From NCBI RefSeq assembly GCF_001718195.1, contig NZ_MCNV01000003.1, positions 62,001-126,000 of the forward strand: a stretch of DNA of 64,000 nucleotides. Direction: 5' to 3'. This document shows, one piece after another, positions 46,070 through 55,904 of this stretch. Within the stretch, counting starts at the first letter, position 1. Every line of letters begins with the position of its first letter. The stretch comes from Paraburkholderia nodosa (lineage in GTDB: Bacteria > Pseudomonadota > Gammaproteobacteria > Burkholderiales > Burkholderiaceae). The notes below the pieces were generated by a model, which was not told the origin of the DNA, searched no databases, and worked only from the letters and a program-made list of their open reading frames with translations. The translations under genes and the position numbers were made by a program.

Positions 46070-47581
46070 TCACTCCTCCGTATAGACCACGCGATACGGA
46101 ATGCCGATCTTGCCCCATTCCGCCGCTTCCTGAACGAGGTTGTAATCGGTGAGCGGATTATTCTGAACCCAGGCATTGGGCAGCAGCACTTCGTAGCCGT
46201 TGCCCTCCTCCTCCACCTTGATGTGCGGCAGACCGACATCGGCGCGGCGGCGCGTCAGCAGCGCGGCGAGACGCAGACAGAACAGCAGCGTCCATTCCAC
46301 ATCGCGCGTTTGCGAGAGCTTGCCGAGCTTGCCCACGTGGCCGAGCACCAGCGCGGCGAGGCGCGCCTGGTCGGTGCGCGAGAAGCCGGGCATGTCCGCG
46401 TTGCTGGCGATGTAGGCCGAATGCTTGTGGTACGCGCTGTGCGAGATGGAAAGCCCGATTTCGTGCAGCGACGCCGCCCACGTGAGGAACATGCGGTTCT
46501 CTTCGCGGCGCTCGTCGTCGGGCTCCTCGAACTGATCGTAGAACTTCACGGCCAGCTCGCCAATGCGCCCCGCCTGCGCACGATCCACGCCGTAGCGGCG
46601 CATGAAGCCCTCCACCGTCACCGTACGCATGTCCTCGTGCTGCGAACGGCCCAGCAGGTCGTAGAGCACGCCCAGGCGCAACGCGCCGTCCGTGGTGTCG
46701 ACATAGTCGATACCGAGCTCCTCGAACACCGCGATCATGATCGAGAGACCGCCCGCCAGCACCGGGATGCGGTCGGGCTTGAGCGCGACGAGCTTGAGCC
46801 GGTTGACGTTCTCGGCCTTGATGAGCGCGCGCTTCAGGCGTTCGAGGCCACCGCGCGAAATGCCGTGCGTGATGCCGGGATCGTTGAAGCCGTTCGCCTC
46901 GACGAGTTCTGCGAGCGCGCGCGCCGTACCCGACGAGCCGATCGCCTGGTCCCAGCCGGTCTTGCGGTAGTCGGAGGAAATGATCTGGATTTCACGCGTG
47001 GCCGCGAGTTCGGCCTGGCGCATGGTGTACTCGTCGACGTTGCCCGACGGGAAGAACTGGCGGCTATGGCTCACGCAGCCGATATAGAGGCTTTCCATGC
47101 GGATCGGCGTGTAGTGCGCGCCGATGATGAACTCGGTCGAGCCGCCGCCGATGTCCACCACGAAGCGCTTGCCCGCGCTCGCCGGCACCGAGTGCGCGGC
47201 GCCCGCATAGATGAGGCGCGCTTCTTCGCGCCCCGCGATCACTTCGATCGGGAACCCGAGCGCGGCTTCCGCCTCGGTGAGAAACTCGCGCGCGTTCTTG
47301 GCGACACGCAGCGTATTGGTCGCCACCGCGCGCACCTGGTCGGGATGAAAGTCGCGCAGGCGCTCGCCGAAGCGCTTGAGCGCGTCCCAGCCGCGCACCT
47401 GCGAGGCGCGGTCGAGCAGTTTGTCCCTCGAGAGGCCGGCCGCGAGGCGCACCGGTTCGCGCAGCGCGTCCACCGGGTAGATCTGGCTGCCGGCATCGGT
47501 TTCCTCGACGCGGCCGACGATCAGACGAAAGCTGTTCGAACCGAGATCGACGGCGGCAAGCAGTTGGGGATTGGTGACCAT
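46070..47581 (-). CDS. ppx: Exopolyphosphatase
   Basis: A 503-residue Ppx/GppA phosphatase that removes terminal phosphate from polyphosphate. The ASKHA-fold motif LAAVDLGSNSFRLIVGRV begins the protein, followed by VRAVATNTLRVAKN, the P-loop-like FVVDIGGGSTEFIIG and GSSGTARALAEL. The HD-like C-terminal region with WAASLHEIGLSISHSAYHKH is also normal. I prefer the ATG at 47581, which gives a length close to the E. coli enzyme (513); longer starts add a low-complexity tail. Divergent from ppk. Confidence 0.94.
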   Translation of the reverse strand: MVTNPQLLAAVDLGSNSFRLIVGRVEETDAGSQIYPVDALREPVRLAAGLSRDKLLDRASQVRGWDALKRFGERLRDFHPDQVRAVATNTLRVAKNAREFLTEAEAALGFPIEVIAGREEARLIYAGAAHSVPASAGKRFVVDIGGGSTEFIIGAHYTPIRMESLYIGCVSHSRQFFPSGNVDEYTMRQAELAATREIQIISSDYRKTGWDQAIGSSGTARALAELVEANGFNDPGITHGISRGGLERLKRALIKAENVNRLKLVALKPDRIPVLAGGLSIMIAVFEELGIDYVDTTDGALRLGVLYDLLGRSQHEDMRTVTVEGFMRRYGVDRAQAGRIGELAVKFYDQFEEPDDERREENRMFLTWAASLHEIGLSISHSAYHKHSAYIASNADMPGFSRTDQARLAALVLGHVGKLGKLSQTRDVEWTLLFCLRLAALLTRRRADVGLPHIKVEEEGNGYEVLLPNAWVQNNPLTDYNLVQEAAEWGKIGIPYRVVYTEE

Positions 47582-47885
47582 CGAAGGGGCAGGCTCCATG
47601 CGTGCATACAGAGACGAACGCGCAGCCATGCGGGCTTGCTGCGCCGCCGCCGCGCTGTCCAAATGCGTCATTTTAAGCGTAGCCGACTTCACCATGTCGC
47701 TCCTCGCATTGGTCATGACCATGGGTACTTTTACCCAGCGTGCATGTTCGCAACGCGACTTGTCGATTTCGTGAAAATGCGGCGTAAAATTTATGACACT
47801 TCGAAAGTCACAATAAAGTCATATTACTGTGAGAATTTCCGAGCGTCCGTTCGAATCCATTCCTGACATTCCGTTTTCATTGCCG
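47582..47885. other. 304-bp divergent region between ppx and ppk
   Basis: Holds promoters of both polyphosphate genes. The right part is AT-rich and contains a Pho-box-like pair; the left part may code for an alternative ppx N-terminus. Confidence 0.55.
47805..47822 (+). promoter_or_regulatory. Pho box before ppk
   Basis: AAGTCACAATAAAGTCAT holds GTCAC and GTCAT exactly 11 bases apart around an AT centre, as in the PhoB consensus. GAGAAT at 47831-47836 is a possible -10. The box is 63 bases from the ppk start. Confidence 0.68.
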
Positions 47886-49949
47886 ATGTCCATCCGCTAT
47901 CCCCTACTCAATCGCGAACTGGGCATTCTGGGATTCAATGAGCGCGTGCTCGCACAGGCGTCCGATCCCGCTGTTCCTTTGCTGGAGCGCTTGCGCTTCA
48001 TCTGTATCACCAGCAGCAACCTCGACGAATTCTTCGAAGTCCGTATGGCCGGGCTTCAGGAGCAGATGCGCGACAACCCGGGCGTGCTCTCGCCCGACGG
48101 CATGTCGCTGCAGCACGTGTACGACCTCGTGGTCGAGCGCGCGCAGCGTCTCGTGCATCGCCAGTACCGCATGCTGCACGACACCGTGCTGCCCGCGCTC
48201 GAACAGGAAGGCATCTACTTCCACGGCACCGACGCCTGGAACGAAGCGCAAACCGCATGGGCGCGCAAATACTTCTTCGACGAACTGCTGCCCGTTCTCA
48301 CGCCCATCGGGCTCGATCCCGCGCACCCGTTCCCGCGCGTGCTCAACAAGAGTCTGAACTTCGTGGTCGAACTCGAAGGCAAGGACGCTTTCGGGCGGCA
48401 GGCCGTCATGGGCATCGTGCAGGCGCCGCGCGCGCTGCCGCGCCTCGTGCGCATGCCGCAGGAGCTTTCCGGTTTCCAGCACGGCTTCGTGCTGCTCGGC
48501 TCGCTCTTGCAGCGCTTCGTGGGCGAGCTGTTCCCGAGCCTCGTCGTGCGCAGCTGCAACCAGTTCCGCATCACGCGCAACAGTGAACTCTTCGTCGACG
48601 AAGACGAAATCACCAACCTGCGCGTGGCGCTGCAGGGCGAACTGCCCGCGCGGCACCTCGGCAATGCGGTGCGTCTCGAAGTGTCGGCGGAAACGCCCCC
48701 GCATCTCGTGAAGCGCCTGCTCGACGAAAGCGGCCTTGACGAAAAGGACTGCTATTTCGTCGATGGCCCCGTGAATCTCGTACGGCTCATGCAGCTGCCC
48801 GAGATGGTCGATCGCCCCGACCTCAAGTTCGTGCCGCACGTGCCCGCGATTCCGCGCCGCATTGCCGCGAACAGCAACATGTTCGATGTGATCGATCAGG
48901 GCGACGTGCTCCTGCATCATCCGTACGAGAGCTTCCAGCCCGTGCTCGAACTACTGCTGCAGGCCGCGAACGACCCGAACGTCGTCGCGATCAAGCAGAC
49001 GATCTACCGCACCGGCACCGACTCGCCGCTCATGGACGCGCTCATGCAGGCCGCGCGCAACGGCAAGGAAGTGACGGTGGTGGTGGAGCTGCTCGCGCGC
49101 TTCGACGAAGAGACCAACATCAACTGGGCCGCGCAGCTCGAAGCCGTGGGCGCGCACGTGGTGTACGGCGTGGTGGGCCACAAGTGCCACGCCAAGATGA
49201 TGCTGATCGTGCGCCGCGTGCCCGTGAACGGGCGCATGGTGCTGCGCCGCTACGTGCACCTGGGCACGGGCAACTACCACCCGCGCACGGCACGCCTCTA
49301 TACCGACTTCGGCCTCATGACCTCGGAGCCGAAGATGTGCGAGGACGTGCACCACGTCTTCCAGCAGCTCACCGGCATCGGCGGCGAGCTGCAGCTGCAC
49401 GATCTGTGGCAGTCGCCGTTCACGCTGCATCCGAAGATGATCGAGGCGATCCGCAACGAAGCCGATGCCGCGCGCGCGGGCAAGAAGGCGCGCATCGTCG
49501 CGAAGATGAACGCGCTGCTCGAGCCGACCGTGATCGACGAGTTGTACGAAGCATCGCAGGCCGGCGTGAAGATCGATCTGATCATCCGTGGCGTGTGCTC
49601 GTTGCAGCCCGGCGTGCCGGGGCTCTCCGAGAACATCACCGTGCGCTCGATCGTCGGGCGTTTCCTCGAGCACCACCGCATCTACTACTTCTATGCGGGC
49701 GGTAAGGAAGACGTCTATCTGTCGAGCGCGGACTGGATGGATCGCAACCTGTTCCGCCGCGTCGAAGTGGCGTTCCCGATTCACGACCGCAGGCTCAAGC
49801 GCCGCGTGATCGCCGAAGGGCTTTCCACCTTCCTCGGCGACAATCAATCGGCGTGGCTCATGCAAAGCGACGGCCACTATCGCCGCCGCCGCGCGGGCAA
49901 GGCCGTGCGCAATGCGCAGTTGAGCTTGCTGGCGAAGTTCTGTCCGTGA
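47886..49949 (+). CDS. ppk1: Polyphosphate kinase
   Basis: A 687-residue PPK1, which polymerises the gamma phosphate of ATP into polyphosphate. The N-terminal domain LLNRELGILGFNERVLAQA is characteristic. The phosphorylated histidine lies in VVGHKCHAKMMLIVRR, and the second conserved histidine in FLEHHRIYYFYAGG. NINWAAQLEAVGAHVVYG and the GTGNYHPRTARLYTDFGL segment follow the family. The ATG at 47886 gives a family-length protein; 19 upstream residues in frame are less likely. Terminated by a strong hairpin. Divergent from ppx; a Pho box precedes it. Confidence 0.96.
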   Translation: MSIRYPLLNRELGILGFNERVLAQASDPAVPLLERLRFICITSSNLDEFFEVRMAGLQEQMRDNPGVLSPDGMSLQHVYDLVVERAQRLVHRQYRMLHDTVLPALEQEGIYFHGTDAWNEAQTAWARKYFFDELLPVLTPIGLDPAHPFPRVLNKSLNFVVELEGKDAFGRQAVMGIVQAPRALPRLVRMPQELSGFQHGFVLLGSLLQRFVGELFPSLVVRSCNQFRITRNSELFVDEDEITNLRVALQGELPARHLGNAVRLEVSAETPPHLVKRLLDESGLDEKDCYFVDGPVNLVRLMQLPEMVDRPDLKFVPHVPAIPRRIAANSNMFDVIDQGDVLLHHPYESFQPVLELLLQAANDPNVVAIKQTIYRTGTDSPLMDALMQAARNGKEVTVVVELLARFDEETNINWAAQLEAVGAHVVYGVVGHKCHAKMMLIVRRVPVNGRMVLRRYVHLGTGNYHPRTARLYTDFGLMTSEPKMCEDVHHVFQQLTGIGGELQLHDLWQSPFTLHPKMIEAIRNEADAARAGKKARIVAKMNALLEPTVIDELYEASQAGVKIDLIIRGVCSLQPGVPGLSENITVRSIVGRFLEHHRIYYFYAGGKEDVYLSSADWMDRNLFRRVEVAFPIHDRRLKRRVIAEGLSTFLGDNQSAWLMQSDGHYRRRRAGKAVRNAQLSLLAKFCP

Positions 49950-49978
49950 TGCCTTGACGGAGCAATAACGCTGAACGC

Positions 49979-50010
49979 AAAAAAGCCGCTTCGAATGAAG
50001 CGGCTTTTTC
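49979..50010. terminator. Bidirectional terminator between ppk and phoR
   Basis: AAAAGCCGCTTC and GAAGCGGCTTTT form a 12-bp stem with a GAAT loop, flanked by A and T runs; the genes converge here. Confidence 0.94.
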
Positions 50011-50028
50011 AATTGCGACGGCGCTTCG

Positions 50029-51342
50029 TTACGCCGGCGCCGGCTGCCGTCTCGTCGTGCGCGCGGCCGGAAAGCGCACCGTGAACGTGCTGCCCCGCCC
50101 TTCCTCGCTCTTCACTTCGAGCGCCGCGTCGTGACGCTGCAGCACGTGCTTGACGATCGCGAGACCCAGTCCCGTGCCGCCCGTATCGCGCGAGCGGCTG
50201 CGGTCCACACGATAGAAGCGCTCGGTCAGGCGCGGAATATCGGCGGCCGGAATGCCGAGGCCGCTGTCGGTGACCGCGAAGACCGCGCTGCCGTGTTCTG
50301 CGCGCCACGACAGATGCACCGTCCCGCCGTCCGGCGTGTAGCGCACCGCGTTGGTCGCCAGATTGCCGAGCGCGCTCATGATCTCGGTTTCGGAACCGGT
50401 GACGCTCAGTCCGTCGTCGAAATCGGCCGTGATGCGGTGACGCCCGCCCGAAAGGCTTTCGGCGTCCTCGCGCACGTGCCCGAGCACCGCGCGCATATCG
50501 ACCATGTGGTCGCCGGGCTGGCGCCCCTCGCCTTCGAGCTTGGCGAGCACGAGCAGGTCGGTGACGATATGGCGCATGCGCGAGGCCTGTTGCTCCATCA
50601 GTTCCAGGTAGCGATTGCGCTCGGCTTCGCCAAGCGGCAGCTCGCGCATCGTCTCGAGGAAGCCCGAGAGCACCGTGATCGGCGTTTTCAGCTCGTGCGA
50701 GACGTTGGCCACGAAGTCGCGCCGCATGGCGTCGGTGCGCTCGAGTTCGGTGATGTCCTGCGACAGGATGAGCTTGCGGTTCTCGCCGTACGGAAACACC
50801 TGCACCGAGATCACGTTCTGACGCTTCGCGCCCATGCCTCGCATGATCAGCATGTCCTTGTAATCGTGCGAATTGAGGTAGCGCACGAAGTCGGGCTGAC
50901 GCACGAGATGCGTGATGTGCTGGCGCAGGTCGCGCCTCGCATCGAGGCCGAAGTGAACTTCCGAGATCGCGTTGCACCACTCGATCTGGTCGTGGTCGTC
51001 GAGCATGGCGACGCCGTTGGGCGACGCCTGGATCGCCTGGATGAAGCGCGAATGCTGCTGCTCCACCTGGCGCACCTGAGCGTGCCAGCGCTTCGCGAGC
51101 TTATGCAGACGGTAGTAGATTTCGCCCCAGATGCCGGGAGCGCTCGGTACTTCGCCGTAGACCGGCGCGTCGAGCAGGCGCCACAGACGCTGCTTGTGAA
51201 ACGTGCTGAAGAGCATTTGCGCGAGCAGCGCCAGCACGGCGATGCTCAGCGCGATCTTGACGCCGAAAATCGCGCCAACGCCCGCGCACATGAGCGCGAG
51301 CAACACGATCGATACGAGGGAGCGCGCCCAGATGATGTTCAT
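50029..51342 (-). CDS. phoR: Phosphate regulon sensor kinase PhoR
   Basis: A 437-residue membrane histidine kinase that reads the state of the Pst transporter through PhoU. Two N-terminal helices (residues about 5-45), a linker, a PAS domain (FIQAIQASPNGVAMLDDHDQ onward), the phosphorylated histidine in FVANVSHELKTPITVLSGFL and an ATP-binding domain with NLATNAVRYTPDGG and GTGLGLAIVKHVL. It follows phoB by about 130 bases and ends the operon. The ATG at 51342 is in frame with the helix start MNIIWARSL. Confidence 0.95.
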   Translation of the reverse strand: MNIIWARSLVSIVLLALMCAGVGAIFGVKIALSIAVLALLAQMLFSTFHKQRLWRLLDAPVYGEVPSAPGIWGEIYYRLHKLAKRWHAQVRQVEQQHSRFIQAIQASPNGVAMLDDHDQIEWCNAISEVHFGLDARRDLRQHITHLVRQPDFVRYLNSHDYKDMLIMRGMGAKRQNVISVQVFPYGENRKLILSQDITELERTDAMRRDFVANVSHELKTPITVLSGFLETMRELPLGEAERNRYLELMEQQASRMRHIVTDLLVLAKLEGEGRQPGDHMVDMRAVLGHVREDAESLSGGRHRITADFDDGLSVTGSETEIMSALGNLATNAVRYTPDGGTVHLSWRAEHGSAVFAVTDSGLGIPAADIPRLTERFYRVDRSRSRDTGGTGLGLAIVKHVLQRHDAALEVKSEEGRGSTFTVRFPAARTTRRQPAPA

Positions 51343-51474
51343 GTTCCTGCGATCGAAGATAAATACGGTCGGATGCGGGCACGCGACATCGAGTGACTAC
51401 CGCGCGAATACCGGCGGCAGTGAAACGGTCGCGCCGCCCGGTGAGTCACCCTGCGGCGCGGCCATGGGTCCAGC

Positions 51475-52176
51475 TCAGGCGCTCTTGGCGAGACGGTAGC
51501 CGCTGCCGCGCACCGTTTCGATCATAGCATCGCACCCTGCCGGCTTGAGCGCGGCGCGCAGACGCTTGATATGCACGTCCACCGTGCGCTCTTCTACGAA
51601 CACGTGATCGCCCCATACCTGGTCGAGAAGTTGCGTACGGCTATGCACGCGCTCCGGATGCGTCATGAAGAAGTGCAGCAGGCGGAATTCGGTCGGGCCG
51701 AGATCGAGCTTGATTTCCGAGCCTTCGGCGGCGGCCGCCACGCGGTGCGTGGCCGGGTCCAGCTTCAGACCGTTGATCGCCACCACGTCTTCCGTGAGCT
51801 GCGGCGCACGGCGGCGCAGCACCGCCTTGATGCGCGCCATCAGCTCCTTGGGCGAAAACGGCTTCGTCACGTAATCGTCAGCGCCGATTTCGAGGCCGAG
51901 CACCTTATCCTGCTCGTCGCCGCGCGCGGTCAGCATGATGATCGGAATATGCTTCGTGCGTTCGTTGTTGCGCAAGTCGCGCGCGAAGTTCACACCCGAC
52001 TTGCCCGGCAACATCCAGTCCAGCAGGATGAGATCGGGCAGCACGTCGCTGATCAGGTTTTGCGCCTGCTCCGCGTTGTAGGCGCGGATCGGGCAGTGGC
52101 CTGCGTGCTGCAGGTTCACCGAAATCAGCTCGGAAATGGCGGGCTCATCTTCGATGACGAGAATGCTGCTAGGCAT
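51475..52176 (-). CDS. phoB: Phosphate regulon response regulator PhoB
   Basis: A 233-residue OmpR-family regulator. The receiver has the acidic pocket ILVIEDEPAI, the phosphorylated aspartate in LLDWMLPGKSG and the lysine in DDYVTKPFSP. The C-terminal winged helix (LGPTEFRLLHFFMTHPERVH through VDVHIKRLRAAL) binds 11-bp repeats called Pho boxes. The ATG at 52176 has GAGGTG upstream. Downstream of phoU by about 35 bases in the pst operon. It should bind the boxes before pstS, ppk and olsB. Confidence 0.96.
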   Translation of the reverse strand: MPSSILVIEDEPAISELISVNLQHAGHCPIRAYNAEQAQNLISDVLPDLILLDWMLPGKSGVNFARDLRNNERTKHIPIIMLTARGDEQDKVLGLEIGADDYVTKPFSPKELMARIKAVLRRRAPQLTEDVVAINGLKLDPATHRVAAAAEGSEIKLDLGPTEFRLLHFFMTHPERVHSRTQLLDQVWGDHVFVEERTVDVHIKRLRAALKPAGCDAMIETVRGSGYRLAKSA

Positions 52177-52210
52177 CGGCACCTCTTGACCTTGTTACCT
52201 ATGGAGTGAA

Positions 52211-52915
52211 TTAGCTGAGCGCTTCGCGTTCGAGCGCGTCGCGCGACTTGTGGCGCACGTCGGTGCCCTTCACGATGTAGATGATGAATTCCGCGATGTT
52301 CTTCGCGTGGTCGCCGATCCGCTCGATCGCCTTGGCGATGAACAGATAGTCGAGGCCCACCGAAATCGTGCGCGGATCTTCCATCATGTAGCTCACGAGT
52401 TTGCGCACGAACGCGCGGAATTCCTCGTCGATCGCCTTGTCGTCGCGCACGATCTGCGCGGCGGCCACGGTGTCGAGACGCGCGAACGCGTCGAGCGCGC
52501 GGCGCAGGATCGACACGGCCATTTCGCCCGAGACCTTGATCTCGGCGATGTTGACCGCGCGCGAAGCGCCGTCTTCCATCAGGCGTTTGGTGCGCTTGGC
52601 GATCTTCTCGGCTTCGTCGCCGGCGCGCTCGAGGTTCGTGATGGTCTTCGAAATGGCGAGCACGAGGCGCAGGTCGCGCGCGGCCGGCTGGCGGCGCGCG
52701 ATGATGTTGCTGCACTCCTCGTCGATCTCGACTTCCATCGTGTTGAGGCGGTCTTCGGCGGCGATCACGCGCTCGGCGGCGGCGCCGTCGAACTCGTTCA
52801 ATGCCTGCATTGCCGTGATGATCTGCGATTCGACGAGGCCGCCCATTTCGAGCACCTTCGACGAAATGAGGTTCAAATCGGCGTCGAACTGGCTGGACAA
52901 GTGTTTGTCGGACAT
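52211..52915 (-). CDS. phoU: Phosphate signalling protein PhoU
   Basis: A 234-residue protein of two similar three-helix bundles with the conserved metal-site patterns DEECSNIIARRQPAARDLRL and ERIGDHAKNIAEFIIY. PhoU links the Pst transporter to PhoR and keeps PhoR inactive when phosphate is plentiful. The ATG at 52915 (MSDKHLSSQFDADL) is preceded by GGGAG. It lies 19 bases after pstB. Confidence 0.96.
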   Translation of the reverse strand: MSDKHLSSQFDADLNLISSKVLEMGGLVESQIITAMQALNEFDGAAAERVIAAEDRLNTMEVEIDEECSNIIARRQPAARDLRLVLAISKTITNLERAGDEAEKIAKRTKRLMEDGASRAVNIAEIKVSGEMAVSILRRALDAFARLDTVAAAQIVRDDKAIDEEFRAFVRKLVSYMMEDPRTISVGLDYLFIAKAIERIGDHAKNIAEFIIYIVKGTDVRHKSRDALEREALS

Positions 52916-52934
52916 GATTTGCTCCCTGCTCCGA

Positions 52935-53795
52935 TTAGCCGAAGCGGCCGGTGATGTAGTCTTCCGTTTCCTTGCGGACCGGCTTGATGAAGATCTTTTC
53001 GGTGTCACCGAATTCGATCAGCTCACCAAGGTACATGTAAGCAGTGTAGTCCGAGCAACGCGCGGCCTGCTGCATGTTATGGGTGACGATCACCACCGTG
53101 TAATCGCTCTTGAGTTCCGCGATCAGCTCTTCGATGCGGCCGGTGGAAATGGGGTCGAGCGCCGAGCACGGCTCGTCGAGCAGCAGCACTTCGGGGCGGA
53201 TCGCAATGCCGCGCGCGATGCATAGGCGCTGCTGCTGGCCGCCCGAGAGGCCGTAGCCGCTCTGGCCGAGCTTGTCCTTCACTTCGTTCCAGAGCGCGGC
53301 CTTGGTGAGCGCCCATTCGACGCGGTCATCCATTTCCGGGCGCGAGAGCTTCTCGAACATCTTCACGCCGAACGCGATGTTGTCGTAAATCGACATCGGG
53401 AACGGGGTCGGCTTCTGGAACACCATGCCGATACGCGCACGCAAAAGCGAGATGTCGCGCCTGGTCGTGAGCAGGTTCTCGCCGTCCATGACGATTTCGC
53501 CCTCGGCGCGCTGCTCCGGATAGAGCGCGAACATCTTGTTGAAGGTGCGCAGGAGCGTGGACTTGCCGCAGCCCGACGGGCCGATGAACGCCGTCACCTT
53601 GCCTTCGGGAATCTGCAGGTTGATGTTCTTCAGCGCGTGGTACTTGCCGTAGAAGAAGTTCAGGTCCTTCACTTCGATCTTCGGCTTGCCCAGCGCCGGC
53701 AGGCGTGCGTTCTGGGCGGGATCCGCAGGTCCAAACCCAGCGGAGGGCGCATTGCCGTGCGCAGCGGTGTTGAGGTGACTCTCAGCCATGTTCAT
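52935..53795 (-). CDS. pstB: Phosphate ABC transporter ATP-binding protein PstB
   Basis: A 286-residue ABC ATPase. Walker A is [11 protein letters not shown], the signature is [16 protein letters not shown] and Walker [14 protein letters not shown], with the PstB-typical [14 protein letters not shown] between. The first about 35 residues form a lead longer than in E. coli PstB. It couples ATP use to phosphate import by PstA and PstC. Starts 18 bases after pstA. Confidence 0.97.
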   Translation of the reverse strand: MNMAESHLNTAAHGNAPSAGFGPADPAQNARLPALGKPKIEVKDLNFFYGKYHALKNINLQIPEGKVTAFIGPSGCGKSTLLRTFNKMFALYPEQRAEGEIVMDGENLLTTRRDISLLRARIGMVFQKPTPFPMSIYDNIAFGVKMFEKLSRPEMDDRVEWALTKAALWNEVKDKLGQSGYGLSGGQQQRLCIARGIAIRPEVLLLDEPCSALDPISTGRIEELIAELKSDYTVVIVTHNMQQAARCSDYTAYMYLGELIEFGDTEKIFIKPVRKETEDYITGRFG

Positions 53796-53813
53796 CGGGA
53801 ACTCCGCCCTTGC

Positions 53814-54710
53814 TTACTTGTTCGAAAAGATCGTGCGCGCGAGGATATTCAGACCCAGCACGCCGAGCGTGATCAGGAAAACGCCGGCCCACGCAAGCGA
53901 CTGCCACTGCGCAAACGGGCTCATCGCAAACTTGAAGATCGTGACCGGCAGGTTCGCGATCGGTTGATTCATGTTCGCGGTGAAGAACTGGTTCGACAGC
54001 GCGGTGAAGAGCAGCGGCGCGGTTTCGCCGGCGATACGCGCAACCGCCAGCAGCACGCCCGTCACGATACCGGCGATCGAAGCCTTCAGCGTGATCGACA
54101 TCACCATCTTCCACTTCGGCGTGCCGAGCGCGAATGCCGCTTCACGCAGGTTGTTCGGCACGAGCTTGAGCATGTTCTCGGTCGTGCGAATCACGATCGG
54201 AACCTGCAGGAGCGCCAGCGCAATCGCGCCGGCCCAGCCGCTGAAGTGCCCCATCTTCGCCACGACGAGCGCGTACACGAACAGGCCCACGACGATCGAA
54301 GGCGCCGACAGCAGAATGTCGTTGATGAAGCGCGTGACGCCCGCGAGCCAGCCCTTCTGGCCATATTCCGCGAGATAGATGCCCGCGAGAATCCCGATCG
54401 GCGTGCCGACGAACGTTGCGATCGCAACGAGCATCAAGCTGCCGATGATGGCGTTGGCGAGACCGCCGCCGTCGGTGTTCGGCGGCGGCGTGGACTGCGT
54501 GAACAGTTCCACCGAAAGGCCGCCGATCCCAAGCGAGAGCGTCGTGTAGAGAATCCACACGAGCCAGATCAGGCCGAACACCATCGCAGCGAGCGAGCAC
54601 GTGAGCGCGATCGCATTGGTCACGCGGCGGCGACGCTGCAGCTTGTCGCGCATGCGCTCCAGTTCGGGGCCGTAAATCGCGCCCGGAATTTTCATCATCG
54701 GTTCGCTCAT
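53814..54710 (-). CDS. pstA: Phosphate ABC transporter permease PstA
   Basis: A 298-residue inner-membrane permease with about six helices and the binding-protein-dependent transport loop [20 protein letters not shown] that contacts PstB. Its start ATG overlaps the pstC stop by four bases (ATGA). N-terminal lead [20 protein letters not shown] is cytoplasmic. Confidence 0.96.
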   Translation of the reverse strand: MSEPMMKIPGAIYGPELERMRDKLQRRRRVTNAIALTCSLAAMVFGLIWLVWILYTTLSLGIGGLSVELFTQSTPPPNTDGGGLANAIIGSLMLVAIATFVGTPIGILAGIYLAEYGQKGWLAGVTRFINDILLSAPSIVVGLFVYALVVAKMGHFSGWAGAIALALLQVPIVIRTTENMLKLVPNNLREAAFALGTPKWKMVMSITLKASIAGIVTGVLLAVARIAGETAPLLFTALSNQFFTANMNQPIANLPVTIFKFAMSPFAQWQSLAWAGVFLITLGVLGLNILARTIFSNK

Positions 54711-55693
54711 CGCGCACCCTCCGCTTTTTCAAGGCGCAGCAACATGAGCTTCGAGATCGACAGCACGATGAAGGTGATCACGAAAAGGATCAGGCCGAGT
54801 TCCATCAGCGCGGCGGTGTGCAGGCCCGGGCTCGCTTCCGCGAACTCGTTGGCGAGCGCCGAGGTGATGCTGTTGCCCGGTGAAAAGAGCGACACGTTGT
54901 CGAGCAGGTTCGTATTGCCGATCACGAACGTGACGGCCATCGTCTCGCCGAGCGCTCGGCCGAGACCCAGCATCACGCCGCCGATCACGCCGGTCTTGGT
55001 GAACGGCAGCACGATCTTCCACATCACTTCCCATGTCGTGCAGCCAATGCCGTAAGCCGACTCCTTGAGCAGTACGGGCGTGACTTCGAACACGTCGCGC
55101 ATGACCGAAGCGATATACGGAATGATCATGATCGCGAGAATCACGCCGGCGCACAGAATGCCGATGCCGATGGGCGCGCCCTGGAACAGCGCGCCGACGA
55201 TCGGCATGCCGCCGAGCAGCGAGCCGAGCGGCTTTTCGAACCACTGCGCGAAGATCGGCGCAAAGACGAGCAGACCCCACATACCGTAGACGATCGACGG
55301 GATCGCGGCGAGCAGTTCGATGGCGATGCCGAGCGGACGGCGCAGCCACGCCGGCGAAAGCTCAGTGAGGAACAGCGCAATGCCGAAGCTCACAGGCACG
55401 GCGATGATGAGCGCGATGATCGAGGTGGCGATCGTGCCGTAGATGGGCACGAGCGCGCCGAACTGCTCGCTGGGTGGATCCCAGTCGGCAGTCCAGAGGA
55501 ATGCGAAACCGAATTTCTGGATCGTCGGCAACGAGGCGACGATCAGTGACACGATGATGCCGCCGAGCAGCAACAACGTGACGATGGCAGCGAGGCGTGC
55601 GAGGCCGCCAAAAATGATGTCCCCTGCCGGGCTGGGCGCTTTTTGCTGCGCGGCGTTGCCGGGCGGGTTCGACACGAGCGGGACGTCGGACAT
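54707..55693 (-). CDS. pstC: Phosphate ABC transporter permease PstC
   Basis: A 328-residue permease, partner of PstA, with six to seven helices and the coupling loop [20 protein letters not shown]. The first helix ([20 protein letters not shown]) follows a proline-rich lead. It is separated from pstS by about 210 bases that contain a hairpin, which may lower its expression relative to pstS. Confidence 0.96.
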   Translation of the reverse strand: MSDVPLVSNPPGNAAQQKAPSPAGDIIFGGLARLAAIVTLLLLGGIIVSLIVASLPTIQKFGFAFLWTADWDPPSEQFGALVPIYGTIATSIIALIIAVPVSFGIALFLTELSPAWLRRPLGIAIELLAAIPSIVYGMWGLLVFAPIFAQWFEKPLGSLLGGMPIVGALFQGAPIGIGILCAGVILAIMIIPYIASVMRDVFEVTPVLLKESAYGIGCTTWEVMWKIVLPFTKTGVIGGVMLGLGRALGETMAVTFVIGNTNLLDNVSLFSPGNSITSALANEFAEASPGLHTAALMELGLILFVITFIVLSISKLMLLRLEKAEGAR

Positions 55694-55852
55694 GGTGACC
55701 TGGGTTCCAGTTGCCGCGAGCGCGGGCTCACGACGTTGATGCAGCCGTGGGACTGCAGATCGCCCGACTTCCGGCCGTTAATACTGACGACTCAGCCGGA
55801 AGGCGGACGGCACATCTTGGACAGCGCGGATTCAGGCAAGCCACAAGCGAAC

Positions 55853-55878
55853 AGGCCGCGCGCGTCACGCGGCGGCCT
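55853..55878 (-). terminator. Hairpin between pstS and pstC
   Basis: GGCCGC (55854-55859) pairs with GCGGCC (55872-55877) in a GC-rich stem. The T-run follows on the + strand only, so on the pst transcript it is a stable stem without U-tail: an RNA-stabilising or attenuating hairpin rather than a full terminator. Confidence 0.55.
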
Positions 55879-55904
55879 TTTTTTACACTTGCCTGACGCC
55901 CTGC

